Both the position numbers and the translations under genes were made by a program. This document shows positions 36,001 through 45,370 of a stretch of DNA of 64,000 nt, piece after piece. Under the pieces are notes generated by a model that saw only the letters and a list, made by a program, of their open reading frames with translations, ran no database searches and had not been told where the DNA came from. The DNA is taken from NCBI GenBank assembly GCA_010909725.1, contig JAACMV010000024.1:124001-188000 (forward strand), read 5' to 3'. This DNA comes from Picochlorum sp. 'celeri' (taxonomy: Eukaryota; Chlorophyta; Trebouxiophyceae). Numbering within the stretch: position 1 is the first letter of the stretch; each line of letters begins with the position of its first letter.

Positions 36001-37939
36001 TGAGGCACAAACTCCTCCTACAAGGAAACGCAAATGGCAGGATCATGAGGACAGGCAATTATTGTATGACTGGGTTCGTTGGTTGGCTGCCCATGGAGTG
36101 CATTCAAGAATCAAATGGAATAAAATGTTGGCAAATATTCCTGATGGAATCAAAATAGGGTCGTACAAGAATAGAATAGCAAAACTGTGCAGTGACGAAT
36201 GTGTCAAAGAGTACATCATGGAAATCAAATCTGAAGCAAACAATGTTTTCGTGCGCCACAGTTCCTTGAAAGAACCTAGCGACTCTAAGAACAAAACTCA
36301 GCGTTTTACAGGGCATAATCTATTTGAAGTTAAAGGAGACGAGGATCTGAAATCAATTCAGACCATTCTGGACAAAATTGAGAGGGTTGTGCAGGAAGCA
36401 CCAGAAAGGCCAGCAGAAGTACTTGGTGCAGCTTCCTCTCGGGTGGATAGGTTTGTGAAAGCGTATCCTGTCAGTTCAGGTCCATCCCAGTTCTTTGCTT
36501 GGCTTAGAAACTACTGCGCAAAAGCAAAATTGACTGCAAACAATCGCCAAGCGCCCAGTATCGAAGTGACTTGTGCAATGGCAGCAGTATTAGCTGCACT
36601 CTATGAGATTGAATTCCTGGGAAAAGCAGCTGAAGACATGAAAAATACTCTTGGATATCGTTTTACATCTGAGGTGCTCAAAATCGGATGCAAAAAATTG
36701 GTTCAAAATGACCTCATTGTTGCAGAGAGAGATGCTGAAGAAGAAGTATCCAAGGGAACATATTTTGCCCTCTCCCGCCAATTCAAGGTTGAAATGAAGC
36801 CGCCTTTTTCTCCATTAGCAATTTTAGAGGATAACAAACCACTTTTTACTGCCGAAGGAGGAGCATTATGGCCTTTGCCAAGTGCCTATAGCCCGCTATC
36901 TGTTTCCCCCATGTTGGCACTCAGTGTTATGGGTTATGCCCCTTTTCAAATCACCATCCCAGATGATGTACAGGATGCCCTAGACTCTTTTAAATCTGAA
37001 GAAAATTCCTTTGTGCAGTTAGGTCAACACTGTCTGGAGAGAAACATGGTGTATGCACAAATGCAAGATCCCGCTGGTGCAATGAATGTGTGTCATGTGG
37101 CCCCTGTTTGTGGCCAGCCCGTCTTGTACCAGCCAAGCAATTTGTCAGAGAGCTCGAAGGTCTATCAAAAAGCACGGAAAAGCTTCCTGAAAGAGTCCAA
37201 GAGTGTTTTAGGGGCGAATTTGGGTAATTCGATTTTGGAAACAGTCACCAATGCTGGACCAGATGGCATCACAATGGATGCCCTCCAATCTGTGCTGGAA
37301 CTCAATAATCTGAGTGTTGAATCAGCAGTGGTCGGCAATTTGCTTCAGAAATATGGTCTCGCACGCATAATACGAGGATATGATGAAACGTATGTTGCAT
37401 CTGCGATGGCGACTGGTCATTTGGTATCGATCAAAAATCCACACAGGTCGGCTGATGCAATGGAAATCGATGGCAAGCCTTCCGAGCATCCATTGTCGGA
37501 ATCTCCTCTCAGACCTTGGATCGATTCCAATGGAACATTGATCGAATCATTGTGGCAATCGTTTGTCATGAGAGTCGTTGATATCGTATGCCGCTTCCCT
37601 GGTATAAATGGTGAGATGCTGATACAAGCATTGCGAAGTTTGCCTCCAGCTTTTGCCAAAGAAGTCATTACCAGTCTTTGCGAGTCGGATGTGCTGTATT
37701 TCACCACATCAACAAGTAATCAAAGAACCCCAGAGTACATGAAGAAAGGGATTCTATCGGATAACTTCAGGTACTCTCTCAAGAATGAAATGCCACATCT
37801 TGAGGATATCTTCTCCATTTCCTCCAGCAACAGAGATCCCTTTGCAGATGCTAGACAGCAGCCGGCTGATCAGTGTTTTTTCGTGCATCCAGGAAAAGTT
37901 CTAGATGCAAAAAATGCAATGCCTTCATATATATGTTAA
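33051..37939 (+). CDS. TFIIIC subunit 1 (B-block-binding, GTF3C1/TFC3-like)
   Basis: Largest TFIIIC subunit, recognising the B box of tRNA genes for RNA polymerase III. Exons 33051-33108 and 33180-37939 join over a 71-nt intron (GTGGGT...TTACAG) in phase, 1,605 aa. Winged-helix segments are visible near the N-terminus (ILQNELCASIGLKPNNFGYV, about residues 115-155) and the extended winged helix around DLSEILGFNLKRHNIRF. Basic and acidic linkers sit mid-protein, followed by the helical RKRKWQDHEDRQLLYDWVRWL Myb-like segment near residue 970 and a C-terminal helical region. The only long gene in the window. Confidence 0.85.
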
Positions 37940-37945
37940 GTATTA

Positions 37946-39325
37946 TCAGTTTGATACAATGTGCAACAACAGTGTCACAAACTGTGGTATGGTTGTCCAC
38001 AGGACAGCCGATGTCCCACAAATCAGGTAGGCTATGCCCGCATATGGTAGCGTATCAGGCTCAATGGATCCAATAGCTGCTGATCCAAGTCCATGGGCAA
38101 CTGCAGCTGCTGTAATTCCCCTAACAAGGACGTTTTGAAGTCCCAAAATCCCCATGATGGCATGTATAAAATTTCCACCAATCAATCCAGTCCCAGCAAC
38201 AGCCGCTGCCGTTATTTGAGGAATCCCTCCAAGAACTTTTGATATAGGAAGCGCAAGCGCCAATGTGGCACCTCTCGGTATGAGTGAAATCGCCATACGA
38301 CGACTAACATGCAGAACTGGCCCTGCCAGAAAGGCAGTCGATATCATGGTAAATGCAGAGGACATGATGCAACATGCCAATATTTCCACCTTGTTCGCCA
38401 TCAAGATGTCCCACTGTTCGACAATTCTAAATCCAAAGCAGATAATTATCGGCCCTAGAAAAGAAAAGAATACGTGGCCCGGCCCAAATCCATCTTGAGG
38501 AAGATACATGTCAACCCATTCTTTGTATGACAAAAACCAAGGGAACATCTGGGAGAATACATATGCAGCCATATTTGGAAGAATGGCGCAGCAAATCATT
38601 GGGTGAATCCAATTTTTGACTCTTTCCGGAAGATACACGCCAAAGATGTACCCGCATATCGTCAAACTTGCCTGCATCAAACCAATCATGACCCGTGTTG
38701 CCACATCCAGCATTGGCTCTATGCCATCATCAACATGCTGGCGACGAGAAATTACCCATGCCGTTCCAAGGCACATAATACATCCTGTACATGCCCAAAA
38801 GATAATATATGTACGGGAGAAGCGAATCCTACCGCGACTGTGTGCCGTCTGATCACCCATTGTCACCTGACGAGCACCATCAGCACCAGGCAGCATCCAA
38901 TGCCTCAAGGCGACCAAAGACCACCCCGTGAATGCAGCAGTCAAAAAGCATCCAACACATATCACTCCGAGAGACAGCGCAATATCTTGTCCAGTGATAT
39001 CCCCGATCAAAAGTTTTGGAAGGGACACGAGAGCTGGGGAGTAGAATAACGCCAAGTAACTGTGCGTGATCCAATTCACTGCCGGTGCAGCACTCTTTTC
39101 CAAGCTTGTATACACATCGGGCCGCTTCTGCTTCGAGTACACGCCAACTGTAACAACCAAACACATGCCAAGAAGCGATGCAGGCACATGTGGGACAGGA
39201 TTGATACGATGCAATATTTTATCAAAACAGAGCAGCAGCACCACACCAAGAAAGCACGACACAAAAGCAGGGCATGCTACAACTGGCGCAGCTTTCACAT
39301 GCTCTATCGTAATTGAACCCCTCAT
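37946..39325 (-). CDS. PLGG1: Plastidial glycolate/glycerate transporter (PLGG1, LrgA-LrgB fusion)
   Basis: 459 aa with about 12 hydrophobic spans. The N-terminal half is LrgA-like (HVPASLLGMCLVV, FYSPALVSLP); the C-terminal half is LrgB-like (LPISKVLGGIPQITAA, GIAAAAVAHGLGSAAIGSIEPDT, written here with its conserved small-residue run). PLGG1 exports photorespiratory glycolate from chloroplasts in exchange for glycerate. A clear transit peptide is missing from the ATG at 39325; an upstream exon may supply it, but the best candidate junction does not keep phase. Convergent with TFIIIC1, 6 bp between stops. Confidence 0.88.
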   Translation of the reverse strand: MRGSITIEHVKAAPVVACPAFVSCFLGVVLLLCFDKILHRINPVPHVPASLLGMCLVVTVGVYSKQKRPDVYTSLEKSAAPAVNWITHSYLALFYSPALVSLPKLLIGDITGQDIALSLGVICVGCFLTAAFTGWSLVALRHWMLPGADGARQVTMGDQTAHSRGRIRFSRTYIIFWACTGCIMCLGTAWVISRRQHVDDGIEPMLDVATRVMIGLMQASLTICGYIFGVYLPERVKNWIHPMICCAILPNMAAYVFSQMFPWFLSYKEWVDMYLPQDGFGPGHVFFSFLGPIIICFGFRIVEQWDILMANKVEILACCIMSSAFTMISTAFLAGPVLHVSRRMAISLIPRGATLALALPISKVLGGIPQITAAAVAGTGLIGGNFIHAIMGILGLQNVLVRGITAAAVAHGLGSAAIGSIEPDTLPYAGIAYLICGTSAVLWTTIPQFVTLLLHIVSN

Positions 39326-39562
39326 ACACGAATACCAAAAAAAAATGTTTTTTGACGCCGTTCCTGGCCGACTCGTTGCTCAAACGGTATACCTTTTGAT
39401 TGATCATACAGGGACGAATGATTGATGGGTACCGAGGCGCCCAAATATTTTTTAGAGTAGTCTCCCCATGCTGTATATACACATGCCATCATCCTCAGTG
39501 CGGAGCAGTACAATCGAAATCCAAATATCAATCATGATGATCTCGCTGATCTAATACATAGT

Positions 39563-39835
39563 ATGGGCTTATCAGGTGGTGCCATTGCTGGCATTGTCAT
39601 TGGGGCAGTGGTCGTCGTCGCTGGAATCCTTCTGGTTACATTATGGGCTCTTTCTGGAAATAGCAACAACAACAAGAATAATAATAATAATAGCAGAAAA
39701 GAAATACCCAACAATGATACGAGTAGTAGTGCGAATCGATCGATGAGGGGAGATGATAGCAAAAAGTATGGAGACAGGTTTTTTTCAAATCTAGTCCCCA
39801 GTTTTCTCATCCGAGACCAACAGCAATCACAGTAG
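39563..39835 (+). CDS. Small Asn-rich single-span membrane protein
   Basis: 90 aa: one strong transmembrane segment (about residues 7-29, GAIAGIVIGAVVVVAGILL) followed by an Asn/Lys run, then a polar tail ending in Gln. GxxxG-type motifs favour helix packing. No family recognised. The AAT/AAC triplets around 39660-39690 are repeat-prone. A short N-terminus and the Asn run mean it may be fast-evolving or a chance ORF. Confidence 0.5.
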   Translation: MGLSGGAIAGIVIGAVVVVAGILLVTLWALSGNSNNNKNNNNNSRKEIPNNDTSSSANRSMRGDDSKKYGDRFFSNLVPSFLIRDQQQSQ

Positions 39836-39885
39836 TATGGGTATGTATTTCACAGAGTAATAGTATCATAGAATAATAATAATGA

Positions 39886-40922
39886 TTACTGAGACATTCG
39901 ATCTTTGACGAATTCTAAAACCTTGTGTCGATCAACCCCCAGGGCCACCTGGATGGGAACATGGTCATCCCATGCATTGCTTCCAATCCAGGGTCGCTCC
40001 AACCCATCCATAATGGTATGCCCCTTTGCTGGCCCATCCGACACAACCAGTACTTTGCCCGTATGCCATTCGAAATACTCTGGATGCACCACAGCTGTAA
40101 ACGCTGCAGCATCATGAAGGAAAATACCCTCCATACTGTACACATCCCTATGATATTGCAAATAAAACTGTGTTATATCCCTCAAAAAAGTCCCATACAA
40201 TCCCTTGCCTTTCAACGCTTCAATCTCCTCCACCGACATGACGCACTCGTGCGTCACATCCAATCCCAGCAACTGACACCTTTCCACCCTGGAAAACACC
40301 ACATTGGCAGCATCTGGATCCCCATACACATTCGCTTCCGCCGCAGGATTCACATTCCCATTGACACGCATCGCCCCTCCTAAAATCACAATATTCTTCA
40401 GCACATCCCCCAGCCCTGGGTCCAGCTGCAGTGCAAGTGCCACATTGGTCAATGCTGCCAGGGCCAGAACAACCACCTTTCCAGGATGTTCATGCGCCAT
40501 CTTCACTATAAACTCCGCAGCAGACCCAGGATGCACATGATCCATCAGCGTATCAGGCATCTCTGGCTCTGTATTCCCGAAACCATCGCTCCCATGCACA
40601 AAATCAGCTATACGTTCCTTGGAAGCCCCACGCAGAGACGTCCTCGATCCCTCCACGACAGGCACATCAGATCGATTCGCCAGCACTCTAGTCAAGTATA
40701 ATGCATTCCTCGTAGCCATTCGCGTTGGCACATTCCCATATATCGTCGTCAGCCCGAGAACTGTCACATTCTCGTGACTGTTAAAGGCAGATAAAATGGC
40801 CATACTATCATCTATATACCCACATTGTCATCATTATACACAGTCGTGGTACTAGAAGAGATATCCATCGTACCTATGCCAGGATCGGTGTCAATAATGA
40901 GCAATGTCTTTTCGGATGCCAT
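39886..40922 (-). CDS. Inosine-uridine preferring nucleoside hydrolase
   Basis: Hydrolyses ribonucleosides to base and ribose (plant URH family). Exons 40874-40922 and 39886-40811 join over a 62-nt intron (GTACGA...TATAG) in phase, 324 aa. The junction creates the hallmark DTDPGIDD calcium-binding motif, split G|AT. Other blocks: TTIYGNVPT, VEGSRTSLRG, LALAALTNVALAL, ILGGAM, NPAAEANVYGDPDAA and LLGLDVTHE, followed by the active-site His region. No leader; cytosolic location likely. Confidence 0.94.
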
Positions 40923-40999
40923 GGTATTGTCGTCCTTTCTGTTTATTTGCTCAATCAATCAATCAACTACTACTAGATGTACTTTGATTACAACATGAA

Positions 41000-41518
41000 T
41001 TATGTGTCACAATGTGCAAAGATAAACGTGCGAATGTCTTCCAAACCAGCCCTCCCTTTTGACCTGGCCACAATCTCTCCATCTTTTCCAATCACAAGAA
41101 AGGTTGGAGAGCTTCTCACATCCATGGCCAAGGCCACCTCTTTATTCGGCAATGTCAACGCAAACTGATAAAATCTCACTTTATCATCTAATTCCTTGGC
41201 CCATTCCTCCATAATTGGTTTACATTCCTTGCATGGGAGGCATTTGGATGTGTAACAGAGAACGACACCAAGCATGTTGCTTGGCTGTTCATACTTGAGC
41301 ACCTGCCAGAAATCATCCCCTGTGAGTTCCCTAAATGCACTACCAGACTGATTCATACTACTACTACTACTAGTGTCTGCGTATATCCGTTGTACCTGTC
41401 TGCGGTGATTGTTGATGAAGAAGGAGCGTGGCACCACCCTTGCGGAACTAGCAGTTGGTGGTATTGTATTTACGACGTGTCCTTGACACGGAGCAGCAGC
41501 AGCAAGGGAATACTGCAT
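41000..41518 (-). CDS. Atypical thioredoxin-like protein, plastid (CLPC active site)
   Basis: 172 aa: a transit-peptide-like N-terminus (about 1-55, Ala/Ser/Arg), then a thioredoxin fold. The active-site segment is YTSKCLPCKECKP, giving CLPC in place of WCGPC, with no Trp before the first Cys and an extra nearby Cys. The cis-Pro strand RSSPTFLVIGKDGE is kept. It is a tandem paralogue of the next gene upstream: both share E.WA.EL.DK and FY/FRKF-like blocks. Redox role is likely, but with an altered potential. Confidence 0.75.
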   Translation of the reverse strand: MQYSLAAAAPCQGHVVNTIPPTASSARVVPRSFFINNHRRQVQRIYADTSSSSSMNQSGSAFRELTGDDFWQVLKYEQPSNMLGVVLCYTSKCLPCKECKPIMEEWAKELDDKVRFYQFALTLPNKEVALAMDVRSSPTFLVIGKDGEIVARSKGRAGLEDIRTFIFAHCDT

Positions 41519-41826
41519 TATGAAAATACTTTTGAATATAAAAAATCAACTACGTAATATATAGATATATATTCGACTGGATTCCGATCGAGTCGTTGTC
41601 GATGCATATATCCATCTGGATACCGTACCTCCATGATATCCAGATGGGGGCGCCTCGCCTCATCATGATGATGATCAAATTGATATTTATAGAGAATGCA
41701 CGTTTTTACTACAACAAAGAAGGTGCTACTACTACTACTACTACTATTGCAGTATATGGAGGAATACGAAACAAATAAATGCATAACAAGTATATAGTCT
41801 GTGCTGATTCAAAAAAAAAAATCTCA
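41519..41826. other. 308-bp gap between tandem thioredoxin-like genes
   Basis: Promoter and 5' UTR of the CLPC gene plus the 3' end of its paralogue. A (CTA)n run lies at 41726-41747. Open frames here are low-complexity noise. Confidence 0.5.
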
Positions 41827-42432
41827 TCAGCAATGCGCGTCAATCAACTCTCTCAGTGCTGCAAGCTTGTTGCCAACAACCCTCCCAACCTCATCTCCAT
41901 CCTTGTACACAATCAACGTCGGAACACTCTTAATTCCCAATTCTTTCCCAACAGGTGCATTCTTCTTACTCGCTTCAAACTTCCTAAAGGACACCTTTTT
42001 ATCCTTCAACTCCTCTGCCCACTCACACAGCGTCGGCTTCATCAACTTGCAAGGACCACACCATTGCGTATAAAAGTCCATCACAAGAAGGCTACCATCC
42101 ATCGACAGCTCCTTCACCGCCGGCCAGTACTCATCCAACTCCACTTCGATCAGATCAGCCTCAGCCTCAGCAGAAGAAGAAGGCTGAGCCTCTGCTGACG
42201 CAGGAGAAGAAGATACCTGCCCCAGCTTATCCCCCAGCCCCTTGCGAAACTCTTCCATCTTTTTCAACTCTGCCTCCTTGTCATTGCTCCCCTGCACTGC
42301 CCTGGTGACCAAGGCCCTAGCCCGACCATGTCGTCGTGTCACATCACTCTGGATACGCACTCTGTTCTGCGACTGGCATCGGGCGATGCATCGAGAGAAT
42401 TCTATTCTGCTACTAGGATACGATGCTTGCAT
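41827..42432 (-). CDS. Plastid thioredoxin (WCGPC)
   Basis: 201 aa. Leader of about 50 basic/Ser residues, an acidic linker of about 45 residues (Ala/Glu/Ser), then a standard thioredoxin fold: FYTQWCGPCKLMKP active site, SVPTLIVYKDGDEVGR with the cis-Pro, and a C-terminal GNKLAALRELIDAHC. Overall closest to plastid x/y-like or thioredoxin-like proteins; exact type cannot be fixed by eye. Starts 437 bp from the divergent ABC transporter. Confidence 0.85.
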   Translation of the reverse strand: MQASYPSSRIEFSRCIARCQSQNRVRIQSDVTRRHGRARALVTRAVQGSNDKEAELKKMEEFRKGLGDKLGQVSSSPASAEAQPSSSAEAEADLIEVELDEYWPAVKELSMDGSLLVMDFYTQWCGPCKLMKPTLCEWAEELKDKKVSFRKFEASKKNAPVGKELGIKSVPTLIVYKDGDEVGRVVGNKLAALRELIDAHC

Positions 42433-42869
42433 TGTTATTTGAATATTTGTAAATACCTGACAGGGCGTGTGTGGATAAGAAGAAGATGGGAGTCAGGGAC
42501 TATAGGTTCGGTCAGAGCATGTGTTTGATCGGAGTCGTACTTGTTTCATACACAAAAATATGTGGATGCCTTATTTGGTTCGACACGCATCCTTGTGTCC
42601 ATCCATTGTCTCGTCAGGCTTGCCATTTCTTAATTGTATTATTACTGTGTTTATACGTGGAAGAGATGAAAGAATGACTGTGTGTTGCATAGGGTTGTGT
42701 GGCTGTCTCCTCTTCTTGTAGGAAGAAGAAGAAGAAGAAGAAAGAAGAAGTTGTTTTACTACTACCACTACTATAGCTATAGCTACCACCACTTATATAT
42801 ATACGGAATAGAGAGAAAAGGAGTGATCGTTTTATCCATCGATATTGTTTATGCGTATTGGATTCAAGG
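42433..42869. promoter_or_regulatory. Divergent promoter between thioredoxin and ATM3-type transporter
   Basis: 437 bp with no credible gene. It contains a GAA-type microsatellite (42721-42750), CTA-rich imperfect repeats and a TATA-like run CTTATATATATACGG near 42791, about 75 bp upstream of the transporter ATG. Confidence 0.5.
42721..42750 (+). repeat. (GAA)n microsatellite
   Basis: GAA triplets with one interruption (AAAG) in the divergent promoter. Likely length-variable. Confidence 0.8.
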
Positions 42870-45131
42870 ATGATGTCCATGACGAGTGCATCTCCATCTT
42901 TTTCTTCTTGCTGTTCAAGAAGAAAAAGGCTTATGGGAAGATGGGATGGAGTCCAGTCTAGTATCTCTCCCTCACATGATGCGTGGAAGGGATTGTCGAT
43001 AATGAGGAAGAAGAGGAATTGTATTCGATCAAGGATGATTGGATCATCATCATCAATGTCATCAGCTGGGGTTGATTGGTACGAGTCTTTGGAAGACAGC
43101 ATGCGTTGGACCAGAACATCATCAGATGCTGAGAATGACAAGGGGTCGCAGCATGGTATGGTTGCATCGCCGTTGATTGAAAGGGATCACAAGCAAAAGA
43201 AGGGAATGCCGCCTGTGCCAGCGTCGGCGACGCTGGTGGATGTGCTTCCATACTTGGTGAAACTGGCCTTGTGTGATCCGAGTGTGGTGTGGCGCATTGG
43301 AGTGGCCATGGGTGCCTTGGTGGTGTCCAAAGCTGCTGGGTTGCTGTCGCCATTGTACTTTAAATCTGCGATTGATATGCTTACTGGAGATGCGGTGGCG
43401 TTTACATGGATATCGAGCGTGTCCATGGCGCTGGTGTTGAGTGGGGTGTGTCGAGGAGTGAATGCACTGGCCAAGGAAGCGCAGCATCCTATATTTACGC
43501 CAGTGAGTCAGGCTGCTGGGAGGCGAGTGTCTTTTTATGCTCTATCTCATGTGCTTGGATTAGATTTACATTTTCATCTAGGGAGAAATACGGGTGCGTT
43601 GGCGAGGATGCTGGAGAGGGGAGCGCGGTCCATTTCAATGATATTTCGTGCTGTTGTGTTTACACTGGCGCCCACTGTGTTGGAGTTGATTGCTGTGTGT
43701 GCTTTACTCTCTCATTCTTTTACATGGGAGATATCAGGAATAGTGATGGTGACGTTTGCGTTTTATTTCCTGTGGACGGTGTATATTACATGGTTGTCGA
43801 CAAAGATTCGGAGGGATGTGAAGAATCTTGACAATGTGATTGGTGGTAGAGCAGTGGATGCTTTGCTGAATGTGGAAGCGGTGAAGCTTTCTGGGGCAGA
43901 AATGTATGAAGTCAAGGCATATGATGAGAAATTGGAGGAATATCAAAAGGCATCTGTGCGATTAGAAGTGGCATCTGCAGCGTTGAATTGCGGTCAGGCA
44001 ATCATTCTGGCGGTTGGTATGACTGCCGCATTGATGGTTGCGGCGAGCAATGCGACGGTGACGACAGGTGATTTGGTCATGATTCAAGGATTATTGATAC
44101 AATTATGGGCTCCGTTGCAGTTTTTGGGTTGGTTTTATAGAGAACTTCGGCAGTCCTTGGTGGATATGGAAGATTTGTTTAATTTGATGAAGACTGATAC
44201 GAGAATACCTGATGGACATGTTAATATTGTTGATCGAGACGCAGCGTTGCATCATCAAGTAGGGGTTGGACTTGAATTGAAGAATGTAGAGTTTCGGTAT
44301 CCTGGGACACGGAGGAGGGTGCTCAAGGGAGTTGATATTACGGCAAAGCCAGGAGAGAGTGTGGCGGTTGTTGGACCCTCTGGGTCTGGAAAGAGTACTC
44401 TGTTGAGAATTTTAGTCCGCATGTTTGATGTCGATGCTGGGTCTGTTGAGATTGATGGAGTCAATGTGAAGGATATTGCATCGGCATCTCTGAGGGATGC
44501 TGTTGCTGTTGTACCTCAAGACACAGTGCTGTTCAATGACACCATGCTGCATAATATCTCGTATGGTAAACCTGACGCAACTGCAGATGAAATCTATGCT
44601 GCTGTGGAAGCTGCCAAGTTATTGCCTGCTCTTGACCGGATGCCAGATGGTTGGGATACAGAAGTTGGCGAAAGAGGTCTCAAGCTGTCGGGAGGTGAAA
44701 AGCAGAGAGTTGCGATTGCGAGAGCTTTCTTGAAAAAGCCGAGGCTGTTAATATGCGACGAGGCAACATCAGCGTTGGATACAGAAACAGAGCAGGGGAT
44801 TATGGCATCCTTGGAGGAATTGGCATCGGGCAGGACTTCAGTCTTTGTTGCTCATCGGCTGAGTACCATTCAGGGATGTGATAAGATTTATGTGTTGAAA
44901 GATGGCGTTGTTGCTGAGCAAGGGACGCATGTTGGGCTGATGGAGCAGAGGGGTATCTATTTTGATATGTGGAATATGCAGATTGCTGAAGAAGCTCTCG
45001 AGGGTCATGATGACGACGAAAATTCGTCCTCTGGTGAAGAGGATTCCACAGTATTGGTTGAAGAGCGGGATGAGATGGGGATACTGGATGATGATGGTGT
45101 GCATGCGATTGAGTCTAGCATGTTTGAATGA
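42870..45131 (+). CDS. ATM3: ATM3/ABCB7-type mitochondrial ABC half-transporter
   Basis: 753 aa from the ATG at 42870 (an upstream in-frame TTG is not used). A long Ser/Arg leader (about 1-110) precedes a six-helix exporter domain. The ATM-type HLGRNTGALARMLERGARSI follows helix 2. The ATPase has Walker A GPSGSGKST, Q-loop VPQDT, signature LSGGEKQRVA, DEATSALDTET and VAHRLSTI. Family role: export of a glutathione-bound persulfide for cytosolic Fe-S and molybdenum-cofactor assembly. The acidic C-terminal tail is unusual in length. A plastid location is less likely but not excluded. Confidence 0.92.
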   Translation: MMSMTSASPSFSSCCSRRKRLMGRWDGVQSSISPSHDAWKGLSIMRKKRNCIRSRMIGSSSSMSSAGVDWYESLEDSMRWTRTSSDAENDKGSQHGMVASPLIERDHKQKKGMPPVPASATLVDVLPYLVKLALCDPSVVWRIGVAMGALVVSKAAGLLSPLYFKSAIDMLTGDAVAFTWISSVSMALVLSGVCRGVNALAKEAQHPIFTPVSQAAGRRVSFYALSHVLGLDLHFHLGRNTGALARMLERGARSISMIFRAVVFTLAPTVLELIAVCALLSHSFTWEISGIVMVTFAFYFLWTVYITWLSTKIRRDVKNLDNVIGGRAVDALLNVEAVKLSGAEMYEVKAYDEKLEEYQKASVRLEVASAALNCGQAIILAVGMTAALMVAASNATVTTGDLVMIQGLLIQLWAPLQFLGWFYRELRQSLVDMEDLFNLMKTDTRIPDGHVNIVDRDAALHHQVGVGLELKNVEFRYPGTRRRVLKGVDITAKPGESVAVVGPSGSGKSTLLRILVRMFDVDAGSVEIDGVNVKDIASASLRDAVAVVPQDTVLFNDTMLHNISYGKPDATADEIYAAVEAAKLLPALDRMPDGWDTEVGERGLKLSGGEKQRVAIARAFLKKPRLLICDEATSALDTETEQGIMASLEELASGRTSVFVAHRLSTIQGCDKIYVLKDGVVAEQGTHVGLMEQRGIYFDMWNMQIAEEALEGHDDDENSSSGEEDSTVLVEERDEMGILDDDGVHAIESSMFE

Positions 45132-45370
45132 TGATTATGAATGGATGCCGGCAGGAATAAATAATGAAGAATAATGGATAGTGTAAGCGGTAGAAAATAC
45201 CTTTTACAAGCATGTAAATGTATACTCGTAGCAATCAAAATACGCATGAAGATATGCGTAGACAAAACGGTAGTCAACATAGTGCGTACGTGGGGGCAGA
45301 CAAAGGTAGTAGTACTGGTAGTAGTATTGAATTTTTTCATGCGACTCGTCAACTCATTTCAACTCTCATT

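Noticed and set aside
39326..39531. Upstream exon for PLGG1 supplying a transit peptide
   Set aside because: A GTATAC donor and a 72-nt intron look right, but the reading phase does not match at the only nearby acceptor.
41518..41784. 88-aa minus-strand open frame between the thioredoxin genes
   Set aside because: Driven by Ser-coding CTA repeats; no start signal or family.
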